Shown here: piece by piece, positions 1 to 10,851 of the stretch | Layout of the letters: each line of letters begins with the position of its first letter | Position numbering within the stretch: position 1 is the stretch's first letter | Origin: an uncultured Alphaproteobacteria bacterium | Lineage (GTDB): Bacteria; Pseudomonadota; Alphaproteobacteria; HIMB59; GCA-002718135 | Direction of reading: 5' to 3' | Assembly: GCA_902593125.1 (NCBI GenBank) | Contig: CACJGU010000007.1 | Coordinates: forward strand, 1-64,000 | Length of the DNA: 64,000 nucleotides | Notes under the pieces: generated by a model | Databases searched by the model: none | Seen by the model: the letters and a program-made list of their open reading frames with translations, nothing else | What the model was told of the DNA's origin: nothing | Program-made: the position numbers and the translations under genes

Positions 1-280
1 TAAGTGTATGCTCTCTGTGTTGCATTATACTTTTTATATTTTGTGCTAAAACTTCTAGAACAGTTTTTATTCCATCATCACTAGAGATTTTTATTTTTTT
101 TATTGAATCAAGTAACTTATTTACAACATCCAAACTTATGTCAGAGGAGATAAGAACATTTTCCAATTCCTCTAAAGTTAAATCATCTATTTTTTTATTT
201 TTTAAAATCTCTAAAATATTAAAAGAAAGTATATTTGATGTTTTACTTAACTTATTTTTAAAAATTGAAAAGAAACTCAT
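1..280 (-). CDS. ftsY: Signal recognition particle receptor FtsY, N-terminal part (runs off window start)
   Basis: Reverse strand from ATG at 280 reads MSFFSIFKNKLSKTSNILSFNILEILKNKKIDDLTLEELENVLISSDISLDVVNKLL..., typical of the FtsY/SRP54 N domain; start overlaps the mtaB stop. Confidence 0.75.
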   Translation of the reverse strand, partial: MSFFSIFKNKLSKTSNILSFNILEILKNKKIDDLTLEELENVLISSDISLDVVNKLLDSIKKIKISSDDGIKTVLEVLAQNIKSIMQHREHTL

Positions 281-1536
281 ACTCTTTTTGCTAATAAAGT
301 ATCATTCTCAACACCTGTGTATATGCAGGAAATTATATTTCCTTCTTTAAATTCTTTTTCAAGTTTTACTTTTAAAAAATGTTGGTCTTTTCCTAAAGAA
401 AAATTTTCTTTTTTACTTTCAATCAAAATTTGCTCTTTCTTTCCGATATTCTTTTTTAAATGTTCTTTTAATTTTTCAATACCTTTTGTTCTAAGTCTTC
501 TAGCTCTATCTTTTATAATATTTTTTTTAACCTGAGGCATTCTGGATGCAGGAGTGTTTTCTCTTGGTGAATAAGGGAAAATATGAAGATGAGTTAAATT
601 ACACTCATCAACTAGTTTAATTGAATCTTGAAACATTGTTTCTGTCTCTGTTGGAAAACCAGCAATAATATCAGCACCAAACGTAGCATCTTTCCTAATA
701 GACAGAACTTTTTTACAAAAATTAATTGCCATTTCCCTTGAATGCCTTCTTTTCATTCTTTTTAAAATTAGATTATTCCCAGCTTGTAAACTTATATGAA
801 AATGAGGCATTAATCTCTTTTCTTTTAAAACAGACCAAAAATCTTCGTCTATTTCAGCACAGTCAATTGAAGACAAACGCAGTTGTTTTAATTCAGGTAC
901 TAATTTTAAAATTCTTTTAATCAAGTTTGAAAAAGTAGGTTTTGCAGGAAGATCTTTTCCATAATCAGTTATATCTACTCCTGTTAAGACAACTTCATTA
1001 TATCCATTACTGACAATTTTTTTTATTTTATTTACTACTTCTCCAGCAGGAACACTCCTATTATTTCCTCTACCAAATGGAATGATACAAAAAGTACAGC
1101 GATGGTTACAACCTTGTTGTATTTCAATATAAGCTCTTGATTTTCCTTCAAATTTTTCAATTGAATTTTGTACCGTTTTACTTTCTTCTAATATATTTCC
1201 TACTTTAAAATTTTGAGACCGATCTATATTTTTCCATGTTAAGGTTTCTAATTTTTCTGTATTCCCAATTACTGAGTCTACTTCTTTGAAACTTTTATAT
1301 CTTAATGGGTTAATTTGAGCTGCACATCCTGTAACTACTATTTTATTATTAGGAAAATTTTTCTTTGCCTTTCTAATCTCATAAGAAACTTTTTTCTCAG
1401 CTTCTTGAGTTACTGCACATGAGTTTATGACTGTAATATTATTTAAATTATTCGTCTTAAGATGTTTTTTTATGATTTCACCTTCATAAATATTTAATCT
1501 ACAACCTAGATTAACTATATGGTTTTTATTTTTCAT
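277..1536 (-). CDS. mtaB: tRNA (N6-threonylcarbamoyladenosine-37) methylthiotransferase MtaB-like, radical SAM
   Basis: NLGCRLN N-terminus, CNHRCTFCIIPFGRG radical-SAM cysteines, C-terminal TRAM-like region. Confidence 0.9.
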   Translation of the reverse strand: MKNKNHIVNLGCRLNIYEGEIIKKHLKTNNLNNITVINSCAVTQEAEKKVSYEIRKAKKNFPNNKIVVTGCAAQINPLRYKSFKEVDSVIGNTEKLETLTWKNIDRSQNFKVGNILEESKTVQNSIEKFEGKSRAYIEIQQGCNHRCTFCIIPFGRGNNRSVPAGEVVNKIKKIVSNGYNEVVLTGVDITDYGKDLPAKPTFSNLIKRILKLVPELKQLRLSSIDCAEIDEDFWSVLKEKRLMPHFHISLQAGNNLILKRMKRRHSREMAINFCKKVLSIRKDATFGADIIAGFPTETETMFQDSIKLVDECNLTHLHIFPYSPRENTPASRMPQVKKNIIKDRARRLRTKGIEKLKEHLKKNIGKKEQILIESKKENFSLGKDQHFLKVKLEKEFKEGNIISCIYTGVENDTLLAKRV

Positions 1537-1539
1537 AGA

Positions 1540-2358
1540 TTAAATTTCTATACTACCCTGATAACTTATTTCTGCAGGTCCTGTCATAATAGCTTCATCA
1601 TTAACTATATTTATGTGCAGTGATCCTTTTTCAAGTTTTACTTCAGCATTATTTTTAATTAAACCTTTTTTCCATGCTGCATATACAGCTGCACATGCGC
1701 CACTGCCACAAGCTAAAGTAATTCCAACACCCCGTTCCCAGACTCTCATTTGAATTAATTTTGAATTAATAATTTCAACTATCTCAACATTAGTTTTTTT
1801 TGGAAAGAGCTCATGATTTTCTATTTTAGGACCTATACTTTCAAGATCTGTCTTTTGGATCGATTTTCCAAAAAATACCACATGTGGGTTGCCAACATTC
1901 ACAGCTACTCCATTACTATATCCATCAATTGGAATTTGTATATTCATTGTGTCGACCTCTTTACTCAAAGGAATTTTATCCCAAGTACTTGTTATTAAAC
2001 CCATATTGACACTTATATTATTATCTATTTTTTTTGATTCCAATATTCCTGCATCAGATTGAATTCTTATAATTTCTTTATTTGAATCTTCGTCAAATAA
2101 TATTTTTGCAACGCAACGTGTACCATTACCACAAGCTTCAGCTCTATCACCACCTGGATTAAAAATTTCAATTTCAGCATGAACATTATGATTATTTGTA
2201 TTATTAATTGTAATTAATTGATCACAACCTGCTCCAGTTCTCCTGTCACTTAGTTTTTTAATAATTTCTTCAGTAATTGCGATATTGTTAGACCTTTTAT
2301 CTATGATAACAAAATCATTTCCAAGTCCATGCATCTTTATAAAGTCTACTTTTTGCAT
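1540..2358 (-). CDS. dapF: Diaminopimelate epimerase
   Basis: MHGLGNDFVIID, ACGNGTRC and ACGSGACAA active-site motifs. Confidence 0.96.
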   Translation of the reverse strand: MQKVDFIKMHGLGNDFVIIDKRSNNIAITEEIIKKLSDRRTGAGCDQLITINNTNNHNVHAEIEIFNPGGDRAEACGNGTRCVAKILFDEDSNKEIIRIQSDAGILESKKIDNNISVNMGLITSTWDKIPLSKEVDTMNIQIPIDGYSNGVAVNVGNPHVVFFGKSIQKTDLESIGPKIENHELFPKKTNVEIVEIINSKLIQMRVWERGVGITLACGSGACAAVYAAWKKGLIKNNAEVKLEKGSLHINIVNDEAIMTGPAEISYQGSIEI

Positions 2359-2503
2359 ATTTGTTTTATAACCTAATTTATCAAAAATCTCAGTAAATAT
2401 GGGAAATTTAAGAATACTTGACTTTCAATTATTCAGCTAATAGATGGTTATGTACAAATCCTATATTTGTAAACGAATTAAGCTTGTTACAATTGTGATA
2501 GGT

Positions 2504-2534
2504 ACTCTAGCCCACGAGTTTCGTGCCCTGGAGT
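2504..2534 (+). promoter_or_regulatory. Hairpin in the ffh leader
   Basis: ACTCTAG-CC-CACGA-GTT-TCGTG-CC-CTGGAGT: 7-bp plus 5-bp stem with symmetric CC/CC internal loop, 20 nt before the likely ffh ATG. Confidence 0.45.
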
Positions 2535-2554
2535 TAAAAGACTATTGGAGAATT

Positions 2555-3919
2555 ATGTTTGATACACTGAACACGAAATTTGAAAAAATTGTTCAAAGTA
2601 TTCGAGGCAAAGCTGTTATATCAGAAACAGATCTTGAAGCTACATTACGTGAAATTCGAATTGCTCTCTTAGAGGCAGATGTTTCTTTAGTTGTAGTAAA
2701 AGAATTCATAAGTTCTATAAAATCAAATATTTTAGGAAAAGAAATTCTTAAATCCGTTAAGCCAGATCAAATGATCATAAAGCTCGTGCAGGATGAGCTT
2801 GTAAAAATTCTTGGATCAGAAAATAAATCTCTAAATTTATCATCTTCACAATTAACTAAAATATTATTTTGTGGATTACAAGGCTCTGGAAAAACAACAT
2901 CAATTGCCAAACTTTCCTATTTTTTAAAGAAGTCTTCAAAGAAAAAAATTTTATTAGCATCAGCAGATATTTATCGACCGGCAGCACAAGAACAATTAAA
3001 AGTATTAGCCGAGGAAACGGGTTCAGATTTCTTTAGCCACAATCTATCATCAGCTAGTAAAATTGTTGATGAGTCTACAGATTATGCTCAAAAAAATTTA
3101 TTTGATGTTCTTATTTTAGATACTGCTGGAAGACAGGTTGTAGATAAAACCTTAATGAGTGAATTAATAGAAATTGAAAATAAGTTTAAACCTGACGAAA
3201 CGTTATTAGTAGCAGATGCTTTAACAGGACAAGATGCTGCAAATGTAGCTAAAAGTTTTTGTGATGCAATTAATATTACTGGATCAATTTTAACACGAAT
3301 AGATGGTGATAGCAGAGGTGGTGCGGCACTATCAATTAAATCGATAACAAATTCTCCTATAAAATTTATAGGATTAGGTGAAAAAGTAGAAAATTTTGAA
3401 ACCTTTCATCCTGATAGAATTGCACAAAGAATCTTAGGCATGGGAGATATTGTATCTCTTGTCGAAAAGGCTGCAGAAAATATTGATAAAGAAGAAATGG
3501 AAGATATGGCAAAAAAGATTGCCAAAGGAAAATTTGACCTTGAAGATTTTGCTAATCAATTAAAACAAATGGGTAAAATGGGAGGAGTTTCAGGATTACT
3601 ATCTATGATGCCTGGTGTTTCAAAGGCACAGAAGTTAATGGCAGAGAATAAAATTTCTAACTCAATGATTGATAAGCAGATAGCTATAATTAGTTCAATG
3701 ACAAAGATGGAAAGAGCTGATCCAGATATAATTAAAGCATCTCGTAAAATAAGAATTTCAAAAGGATCTGGAACAAAAGTTCAAGATGTTAACAGATTAT
3801 TAAAACAGTTTCTCCAATCACAAAAAATGATGAAGAGAATGAAATCAATGGGTAAAGGAGGAATTCCCAGTGATTTAATGCAAAAATTACAAGGAAATCT
3901 TCCTCCAAACATAAATTAG
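2555..3919 (+). CDS. ffh: Signal recognition particle protein Ffh
   Basis: GLQGSGKTTSIAKL, DTAGRQ, methionine-rich M domain; likely start is ATG at 2555 (MFDTLNTKFEKIVQSIRGKAVISE) after GGAG, not the ORF-track start at 2444. Confidence 0.95.
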   Translation: MFDTLNTKFEKIVQSIRGKAVISETDLEATLREIRIALLEADVSLVVVKEFISSIKSNILGKEILKSVKPDQMIIKLVQDELVKILGSENKSLNLSSSQLTKILFCGLQGSGKTTSIAKLSYFLKKSSKKKILLASADIYRPAAQEQLKVLAEETGSDFFSHNLSSASKIVDESTDYAQKNLFDVLILDTAGRQVVDKTLMSELIEIENKFKPDETLLVADALTGQDAANVAKSFCDAINITGSILTRIDGDSRGGAALSIKSITNSPIKFIGLGEKVENFETFHPDRIAQRILGMGDIVSLVEKAAENIDKEEMEDMAKKIAKGKFDLEDFANQLKQMGKMGGVSGLLSMMPGVSKAQKLMAENKISNSMIDKQIAIISSMTKMERADPDIIKASRKIRISKGSGTKVQDVNRLLKQFLQSQKMMKRMKSMGKGGIPSDLMQKLQGNLPPNIN

Positions 3920-3931
3920 AAAGGAAATAAA

Positions 3932-4438
3932 ATGCCAGTAAGAATAAGATTATCAAGAGGTGGTGCTAAGAAAAGACCATTTTATAGAATAGTAGTTGCT
4001 GATTCTAGAAGATCTAGAGATGGTAAATTTATCGATCAAATTGGAACTTATAACCCAATGCTTCCAAAGGATAGTGCCGATAGAGTCAAAATGGACTTAG
4101 ACAAAGCTAAAGAATGGATTTCAAAAGGAGCAAAACCTTCAGATAGAATTTCTATTTTTCTTAGCAATCTTGGAGTAATGGAAAAACCAGTCATTACGGA
4201 AAAAACAAAAAAACATTTACCTAAGAAAAAAGCTCAGGAACGTTTAGCTGCAGCTAAAGAAAAAGAAGAAGCTGCCAAAGCTGCATCAGAAGAACCAAAA
4301 GCAGAAGAAGCAGAAGCTAAGCCAGCTGAAGATGCACAACCTGCCGAAGAACCAAAAGTAGAAGAAGCAGAAGCTAAGCCAGCTGAAGATGCACAACCTG
4401 CCGAAGAACCAAAAGCAGAAGAAGCACAAAAAGAATAA
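3932..4438 (+). CDS. rpsP: 30S ribosomal protein S16 with repetitive charged C-terminal extension
   Basis: [43 protein letters not shown]-terminal [19 protein letters not shown] repeats. Confidence 0.96.
   Translation: MPVRIRLSRGGAKKRPFYRIVVADSRRSRDGKFIDQIGTYNPMLPKDSADRVKMDLDKAKEWISKGAKPSDRISIFLSNLGVMEKPVITEKTKKHLPKKKAQERLAAAKEKEEAAKAASEEPKAEEAEAKPAEDAQPAEEPKVEEAEAKPAEDAQPAEEPKAEEAQKE
4289..4426 (+). repeat. In-frame tandem repeat, 57-nt unit, about 2.4 copies, in the rpsP 3' end
   Basis: gaagaaccaaaagcagaagaagcagaagctaagccagctgaagatgcacaacctgcc begins at 4289, 4346 and 4403 (partial); one visible substitution between the full copies. Confidence 0.9.
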
Positions 4439-4452
4439 AATTAATTTTTGCT

Positions 4453-4959
4453 TTGAGTAATAAAGATATTATTCTTGTTGGTCAGTTTGGATCTCCTTTA
4501 GGATTAAAAGGTGAAATAAAAGTTAATATGATGACTACCTCGTTTGAAGTTTTTAAAAATCTTAAAAATTATAATAATTTTGATGGGTCAGTTGCTTGGA
4601 ATTTTAAAAATATTTCATTTAAAAATAATAAGTGTGTTGTTCAGGTTGAAAAATACTTTTCTAGAGAGGATGTTTTAGAGCTTAAAGGTCAAAAAATTTT
4701 TTCAAATAAGAAATTTTTTCCAAAAATAAAAGTTAACGAGTTTTACATAAACGACCTAATGGAATGCACAATTTTCTTAAAAGACAATACTAGTATTGGA
4801 AAAGTTTTAAGTGTTAAAAATTTTGGAGCAGGTGATTTATTAGAAGTCAAATATAATAACAAACTTACTCTTATTCCTTTTGATAAAACGAATATTTTAT
4901 CAATTAATATTTATAAAAAAGAAATTATAGCTGATCCAATACCTGGTATTCTTGATTAA
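4453..4959 (+). CDS. rimM: Ribosome maturation factor RimM
   Basis: VGQFGSPLGLKGEIKV N-terminus; between rpsP and trmD; TTG start. Confidence 0.88.
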   Translation: MSNKDIILVGQFGSPLGLKGEIKVNMMTTSFEVFKNLKNYNNFDGSVAWNFKNISFKNNKCVVQVEKYFSREDVLELKGQKIFSNKKFFPKIKVNEFYINDLMECTIFLKDNTSIGKVLSVKNFGAGDLLEVKYNNKLTLIPFDKTNILSINIYKKEIIADPIPGILD

Positions 4960-4960
4960 A

Positions 4961-5659
4961 ATGAGAGTAGTAATTTTAACATGTTATCCTGAGATGTTTC
5001 CTGGCTCACTAGGATATTCTGTAATCGGAAACGCATTGAAAAGTAAAAAATTTTTTCTTGAGATAATCAATCTGCATAATTTTGGAATAGACAAAAGAGG
5101 AAGTGTTGATGATGAACCTTTTGGAGGAGGCCCTGGAATGGTTATTCGCCCAGATGTTATAGAAAAAGCATTAAATTCACTGACGCTTAAAACTAATAAT
5201 TATTGTAAAATTTTTCTAACGCCTTCAGGTCAGAAATTATCACAAACCAAACTTAATAATTTATCGAAACATGATGAAATGCTTATTTTATGCGGTAGAT
5301 TTGAGGGGGTAGACCAAAGAGCCATAGAAATACTAGGTTTTCAGGAAATAAGTATTGGAGACTATGTTCTTTCAGGTGGAGAGATTGCTGCTCAAGTGCT
5401 AGTTGAAGGTTGTATTCGTCTCATTCCTGGAGTATTAGGGCATCCACAAAGTTTATTAGAAGAGTCATTTTCTAATAATCTTCTTGAATATCCTCATTAC
5501 ACAAGACCTAAGGTTTGGGAGGATAAGCAGGGAAATACTCATGAGGTGCCAGATGTTTTAACTTCAGGTAATCATGATAAAATTGATAAATGGAGAAAAC
5601 AAAAATCGGTTGAGAAAACTAAAAATTTAAGACCAGATCTTTTGAAAAAAGGAATATAA
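4961..5659 (+). CDS. trmD: tRNA (guanine-N1)-methyltransferase
   Basis: [33 protein letters not shown] motifs; ATG at 4961 preferred. Confidence 0.96.
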   Translation: MRVVILTCYPEMFPGSLGYSVIGNALKSKKFFLEIINLHNFGIDKRGSVDDEPFGGGPGMVIRPDVIEKALNSLTLKTNNYCKIFLTPSGQKLSQTKLNNLSKHDEMLILCGRFEGVDQRAIEILGFQEISIGDYVLSGGEIAAQVLVEGCIRLIPGVLGHPQSLLEESFSNNLLEYPHYTRPKVWEDKQGNTHEVPDVLTSGNHDKIDKWRKQKSVEKTKNLRPDLLKKGI

Positions 5660-5660
5660 A

Positions 5661-6263
5661 ATGAGTAATTTATTAGAGACATTCGAAAAACAACAGATAG
5701 AAAAGTTAACTGCTAAGAAAAGAGTTCCAGCTTTTCGACCCGGTGATACTCTAAAAGTTACTGTAAGAATTACTGAAGGAAGTAAATCAAGACTCCAAGC
5801 TTTTGAAGGTATTTGTATTGCAAGAAAAAATAATTCTGTGAATTCAAATTTTACAGTTAGAAAAATATCTCATGGAGAAGGTGTTGAAAGAGTATTTCCT
5901 CTTTTTAGTCCAATAGTTGAAAAAATTGATGTTATTAGAAAAGGCGATGTAAGAAGAGCAAAGCTATATTACTTAAGAGAACTTTCTGGAAAGAAAGCAA
6001 GGATTGCAGATAGAGATAGAGGTGATGAAGCTGATCAATACGAGTATATAGAAGATACTCAAATTCCAGAAGAATCAAAAACTGTAAATGAAAATGTTGA
6101 AGCTCAAGAACAAACAAAAGCTGAAAATGCTAATGCTAAACAAGATGAATCAAAAGTAGAAGCAGAAGCTAAATCAGCAGAAGAATCTAAAGCAAAAGCT
6201 GCAGAGGAATCTAGTAAAGAAGAGGAAAAAGCAGCCGAAAATAAATCGGATGATAACAAATAA
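5661..6263 (+). CDS. rplS: 50S ribosomal protein L19 with long charged C-terminal extension
   Basis: [16 protein letters not shown]...[12 protein letters not shown]...[30 protein letters not shown]. Confidence 0.96.
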   Translation: MSNLLETFEKQQIEKLTAKKRVPAFRPGDTLKVTVRITEGSKSRLQAFEGICIARKNNSVNSNFTVRKISHGEGVERVFPLFSPIVEKIDVIRKGDVRRAKLYYLRELSGKKARIADRDRGDEADQYEYIEDTQIPEESKTVNENVEAQEQTKAENANAKQDESKVEAEAKSAEESKAKAAEESSKEEEKAAENKSDDNK

Positions 6264-7653
6264 TCCTAAAACTCTTTTTGATAAAATTTGGGAACATCAT
6301 CTTGTAGATAGACAAGAAGATGGAACTTGTCTTATATATATTGATAGACACCTTGTTCATGAAGTTACAAGCCCTCAAGCATTTGAAGGTTTGAGAAATA
6401 ATAATCGTAAAGTTAGAAGGCCTGAAAGTACTTTCGCTGTAGCTGATCATAATGTTCCAACTTCAGATAGATCCAAAGGTATAGAAAATAAAGAAAGTAG
6501 AATTCAGGTTGAAACACTAGAAAAAAATTGTAAAGATTTTGATGTTACACTTTTTCCTTTATTAGATAGCAGACAAGGTATAGTTCACATAGTTGGACCA
6601 GAACAAGGTATTACTCAGCCAGGAATGACAATAGTTTGTGGTGATAGTCATACAGCAACACACGGAGCATTTGGCGCATTAGCTTTTGGTATTGGCACAA
6701 GTGAAGTTGAGCATGTATTAGCTACTCAGACCTTAATTCAAAAACCTGCAAAGAATATGCGAATTTCTGTTGAAGGTAAATTAAACTTAGGTGTTACAGC
6801 AAAAGATATTATTCTTCATATAATAGGTAAGATAGGAACAGCTGGTGGAACTGGTTATGTTATTGAATATGCTGGTAATGCAATTTCCTCTCTTTCCATG
6901 GAAGGCAGAATGACAGTTTGTAATATGAGTATTGAAGCAGGTGCTAGAGCTGGTTTAATCGCTCCTGACGAAAAAACTTTTGAATACATTAAAGGTAGAC
7001 CTTACGCTCCATCAGGAGATAATTGGAATAAAGCTGTAGAATTTTGGAAATCTCTTCCATCTGATGAGGGCGCAAAATATGATGAAGAAATTTTAATTAA
7101 TGCTGAAGATATTTCACCACAAATTACTTGGGGCACAAGCCCACAAGACGTTGTTGCTATAAATGGTATAGTACCAAATCCTCAAGAAGAAAGTAATCCA
7201 AATAGAAAGAAGGCTATGGAACGTTCTCTTGAATATATGGGTTTAGAACCCAAACAAGAAATACAAAAAATTAAAATTGATAAAGTGTTTATTGGCTCTT
7301 GCACTAATGGAAGAATTGAGGATTTAAGAGAAGTTGCTAAAGTTGTAGAAGGCAAAAAAGTTTCTGTAGACTCAATGATCGTTCCTGGTTCAGGTCTAGT
7401 TAAAAAACAAGCTGAAGAAGAAGGTTTAGATAAAATTTTTATTGAAGCAGGATTTGATTGGAGAGAGCCAGGTTGTTCCATGTGTTTAGCTATGAATCCA
7501 GACCAACTAAAACCGCAAGAAAGATGTGCATCAACATCAAATAGAAATTTTGAAGGTAGACAAGGTAGAGAAGGTAGAACTCATCTTGTTAGCCCTGCAA
7601 TAGCAGCTGCCTCTGCAATCAAAGGTTCATTTGCAACAGTAGAGGATTTATAA
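6250..7653 (+). CDS. leuC: 3-isopropylmalate dehydratase large subunit
   Basis: [48 protein letters not shown]. Confidence 0.96.
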   Translation: MITNNPKTLFDKIWEHHLVDRQEDGTCLIYIDRHLVHEVTSPQAFEGLRNNNRKVRRPESTFAVADHNVPTSDRSKGIENKESRIQVETLEKNCKDFDVTLFPLLDSRQGIVHIVGPEQGITQPGMTIVCGDSHTATHGAFGALAFGIGTSEVEHVLATQTLIQKPAKNMRISVEGKLNLGVTAKDIILHIIGKIGTAGGTGYVIEYAGNAISSLSMEGRMTVCNMSIEAGARAGLIAPDEKTFEYIKGRPYAPSGDNWNKAVEFWKSLPSDEGAKYDEEILINAEDISPQITWGTSPQDVVAINGIVPNPQEESNPNRKKAMERSLEYMGLEPKQEIQKIKIDKVFIGSCTNGRIEDLREVAKVVEGKKVSVDSMIVPGSGLVKKQAEEEGLDKIFIEAGFDWREPGCSMCLAMNPDQLKPQERCASTSNRNFEGRQGREGRTHLVSPAIAAASAIKGSFATVEDL

Positions 7654-8256
7654 ATGGAATCATTTAAAACAATAATTGGTATCCCTGCACCACTACCAAT
7701 GATTAATGTGGATACCGATATGATTATTCCAAAACAATTTTTAAAAACAATAAAGAGATCTGGCTTAGGAAAAAACTTATTTCATGAATTAAGATACGAT
7801 ATTCAGGGTAATATAAAGAATGATTTTGTTCTAAATTGGGACCCTTATAAAACTTCAAAAATTTTAATTGCTGGAGCAAATTTTGGTTGTGGATCAAGTA
7901 GAGAGCATGCACCATGGTCACTTTTAGATTTTGGTTTTAAGTCAATAATTGCACCAAGCTTCGCAGATATTTTCTATAATAACTGTTTTAAAAATGGAAT
8001 TCTGCCAATTAAGCTAGATCAACAAAATGTAGATATATTAATGAACGAAGCAGAAAATAAAAATGATGTTTCAGTTGATTTAGAAAATCAAAAAATCACT
8101 TATCAAAATGATAAAATAATAGAATTTGAAATTGATGCATTTCGAAAAAAATGTTTGTTAGAAGGCTTGGATGATATTGGTTTGACACTTCAAAAAAATA
8201 AAAAAATTGATGTTCACGAAGAAAAAATACACAGTATCCAACCTTGGATAGTGTAG
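7654..8256 (+). CDS. leuD: 3-isopropylmalate dehydratase small subunit
   Basis: NVDTDMIIPKQFLK, NFGCGSSREHAPWSL. Confidence 0.96.
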   Translation: MESFKTIIGIPAPLPMINVDTDMIIPKQFLKTIKRSGLGKNLFHELRYDIQGNIKNDFVLNWDPYKTSKILIAGANFGCGSSREHAPWSLLDFGFKSIIAPSFADIFYNNCFKNGILPIKLDQQNVDILMNEAENKNDVSVDLENQKITYQNDKIIEFEIDAFRKKCLLEGLDDIGLTLQKNKKIDVHEEKIHSIQPWIV

Positions 8257-8262
8257 TCAAAA

Positions 8263-9375
8263 ATGAGTAATAAAAAAATTTTAATTTTACCTGGTGATGG
8301 AATTGGCAACGAAGTTATGGCTGAGGTATTAAAAATAATTGATTGGATGGAAAAAACTAAATCTTTATCTTTTGATATCTCTGAAAGATTAGTTGGGGGT
8401 ACAGCATACGATAAAGAAGGTAACTCTATAAGTGATGAAACGATGCAAGTAGCTATGGATTGTGATGCAGTATTATTTGGCGCAGTAGGAGGCGCTAAAT
8501 GGGATAATGTAGAAAGAGATAAAAGACCTGAAGCAGCCTTATTAAGATTAAGAAAAGACTTAGACCTCTTTGCCAATCTAAGACCAGCTGTTGTTTTAGA
8601 TGCTCTTTCAGATTCATCATCTTTAAAATCTGATCTTGTTAAAGGATTAGATATTTTGATAATAAGAGAGTTAACAAGCGGTGTATATTTTGGACAACCA
8701 AGAGGTATATCAAAAATTAGTGAGACTGAAAGTAAGGCAGTTGATACTCAACTGTATACCACATCAGAAGTTAATAGAGTTTCACGAGTAGCATTTGATT
8801 TAGCAAAGTTGCGTAATAATAAAGTTACATCAGTAGAAAAATCAAATGTAATGGAAACAGGTTTATTTTGGAAACAAACCGTAACAGATTTACATAAAAA
8901 GGAATATTCTGATGTTAATCTAGAACACATGCTTGCAGATAATTGTGCAATGCAGTTAGTTCGTTATCCAAAACAATTTGATGTTGTACTTACAGATAAC
9001 TTATTTGGTGATCTTTTAAGTGATACTGCTGCTATGCTAACAGGATCTTTAGGAATGCTTCCTTCAGCAGCTCTTGGACCAGTTAAAGAAAATGGAACTA
9101 GAGCAGCAATGTATGAGCCCGTTCACGGTAGTGCGCCAGATATAGCTGGTCAATCTAAAGCAAATCCTTTAGCAATGATCATGAGCTTTGCTATGATGTT
9201 GAAATATAGTTTTGATATGCAAGAAGATAGTCAAATGGTTGAGAAAGCTGTACAGAATGTATTACTAAAAGGCTTAAGAACAGCTGATATAAAAGATGGA
9301 GCAGAAAGAATTATCTCTACTCAAGAAATGGGTAATGCTGTTATTGAAGAATTAAAAATTCTATCTGGAAATTAA
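8263..9375 (+). CDS. leuB: 3-isopropylmalate dehydrogenase
   Basis: [40 protein letters not shown]. Confidence 0.96.
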   Translation: MSNKKILILPGDGIGNEVMAEVLKIIDWMEKTKSLSFDISERLVGGTAYDKEGNSISDETMQVAMDCDAVLFGAVGGAKWDNVERDKRPEAALLRLRKDLDLFANLRPAVVLDALSDSSSLKSDLVKGLDILIIRELTSGVYFGQPRGISKISETESKAVDTQLYTTSEVNRVSRVAFDLAKLRNNKVTSVEKSNVMETGLFWKQTVTDLHKKEYSDVNLEHMLADNCAMQLVRYPKQFDVVLTDNLFGDLLSDTAAMLTGSLGMLPSAALGPVKENGTRAAMYEPVHGSAPDIAGQSKANPLAMIMSFAMMLKYSFDMQEDSQMVEKAVQNVLLKGLRTADIKDGAERIISTQEMGNAVIEELKILSGN

Positions 9376-10419
9376 ATGACTCAAAAATACAATATAGCAG
9401 TAGCAGGAGCAACAGGTGCGGTAGGAACAGAAATAGTTCAAATATTAGAGCAAAGGGATTTTCCAATAGACAATTTATATTTACTTGCATCATCAAAATC
9501 AAAAGGCAAAAAAGTAGAGTTTAAAGATAAAGAAATTGTTGTAGAAGACTTATCAGAATTTGATTTTTCAAAAGTTCACATTGGTTTATTTTCACCTGGT
9601 GGTAAAATTTCTGCAGAATATGCACCAAAAGCAGCTAAATCAGGATGTATTGTTATAGACAATACCTCTCATTTTCGAATGCAACAAAATATTCCGTTAA
9701 TCGTGCCTGAAGTAAACGCTAATGCACTTGATGAATTTTTTGATGATGAAAACAGAACTAATATTATTTCAAATCCTAACTGTTCAACTATACAAATGGT
9801 TGTTGCATTAAAACCACTACATGAAAAAGCAATTATAAACAGAGTTGTTGTATCAACATATCAAGCTGTTTCTGGAGCAGGTAAAACAGGTATGGATGAA
9901 TTATTTAATCAGACTCAAAATGTTTATGCAAACCAAGAATTAAAAAAAGAAAAGTTTACAAAACAAATTGCTTTTAATGCCATTCCACACATTGGAGCTT
10001 TTTTAGAAAATGGTAATACAGAAGAAGAGCAAAAAATGATTGATGAAACTAAAAAAATTCTAGACGAGGGAATTAATGTTTCAGCAACTTGTGTTAGAAC
10101 AGCTGTTTTTATTGGTCATTCAGAAGCTATAAATTTAGAGTTTGACTCGCCATTAGATGAAAAAGAAGCTAACGAAATATTATCTAACTCTGAAGGTATT
10201 TCTGTAATTGATCATCGAAAAGATGAAGGTTATGTGACCCCTGTTGAAATTGCAGGAGAAGACAAAGTTTATATTAGTAGAATTAGGAATGATCAATCAA
10301 TTGATAATGGTTTGAATTTATGGGTTGTTTCAGACAATCTACGTAAAGGAGCAGCACTTAATGCTGTTCAAATTGCAGAATTAATTATTTCTAAATATTC
10401 TAATCTCATAAATATTTAA
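9376..10419 (+). CDS. asd: Aspartate-semialdehyde dehydrogenase
   Basis: VAGATGAVGTEI, SNPNCSTIQMV, YQAVSGAGK. Confidence 0.95.
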   Translation: MTQKYNIAVAGATGAVGTEIVQILEQRDFPIDNLYLLASSKSKGKKVEFKDKEIVVEDLSEFDFSKVHIGLFSPGGKISAEYAPKAAKSGCIVIDNTSHFRMQQNIPLIVPEVNANALDEFFDDENRTNIISNPNCSTIQMVVALKPLHEKAIINRVVVSTYQAVSGAGKTGMDELFNQTQNVYANQELKKEKFTKQIAFNAIPHIGAFLENGNTEEEQKMIDETKKILDEGINVSATCVRTAVFIGHSEAINLEFDSPLDEKEANEILSNSEGISVIDHRKDEGYVTPVEIAGEDKVYISRIRNDQSIDNGLNLWVVSDNLRKGAALNAVQIAELIISKYSNLINI

Positions 10420-10844
10420 TTATCTTCTATTAATCTTTTTCCATAAATTTGTGATTTTTGAACTTTGTACATATTTTTTTTGTAAAAAGCTTTCACACTT
10501 AAATTTGTATTTCTTACAAATAAATTTATTTTAGGACATCCAATATTTAAAAGTTTTTTTTCAATTATTTTTAAAATATTTGAACCGACACCTTTTTCTT
10601 GAAACTCTGGAAGTACAGCCAAATAGTAAATATAACCTCTATGTCCATCGTAACCTCCCATTGCCGAACCAATTATCCTTTTCTTCTTTTCAGCTAAAAT
10701 AAATAAATCATCTTTGATTGACAATTTTCTTAATATATCTTTTTCAGGATCATTCCATGGCACAATAATTTGGCACTTTCTCCACAAGTCAATTACAGCT
10801 TCCTTATCTTGAATTTCATATATTCTGTAACTTATATCTTTCAT
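10416..10844 (-). CDS. GNAT family N-acetyltransferase
   Basis: YYLAVLPEFQEKGVGSNILKIIEKKL, NLSVKAFYKKNMY; start trimmed to MKDISYR because the ORF-track start lies inside the tRNA. Confidence 0.8.
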   Translation of the reverse strand: MKDISYRIYEIQDKEAVIDLWRKCQIIVPWNDPEKDILRKLSIKDDLFILAEKKKRIIGSAMGGYDGHRGYIYYLAVLPEFQEKGVGSNILKIIEKKLLNIGCPKINLFVRNTNLSVKAFYKKNMYKVQKSQIYGKRLIEDN

Positions 10845-10851
10845 AATTATT

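Noticed and set aside
138-350. 70-aa plus-strand ORF at window start
   Set aside because: Antisense to the ftsY N-terminus and mtaB C-terminus; low-complexity Phe/Leu/Ile composition.
2444-2554. 37-aa N-terminal extension of Ffh in the ORF track
   Set aside because: Not Ffh-like, spans the leader hairpin; ATG at 2555 has a GGAG and matches the normal Ffh N-terminus.
4289-4426. CRISPR-like repeat array
   Set aside because: Directly adjoining in-frame coding repeats without spacers; part of rpsP.
7182-7481. 99-aa minus-strand ORF opposite leuC
   Set aside because: Antisense shadow ORF over conserved LeuC catalytic region.
8214-8576. 120-aa minus-strand ORF opposite leuD/leuB
   Set aside because: Antisense to conserved leu genes with no recognisable domain.
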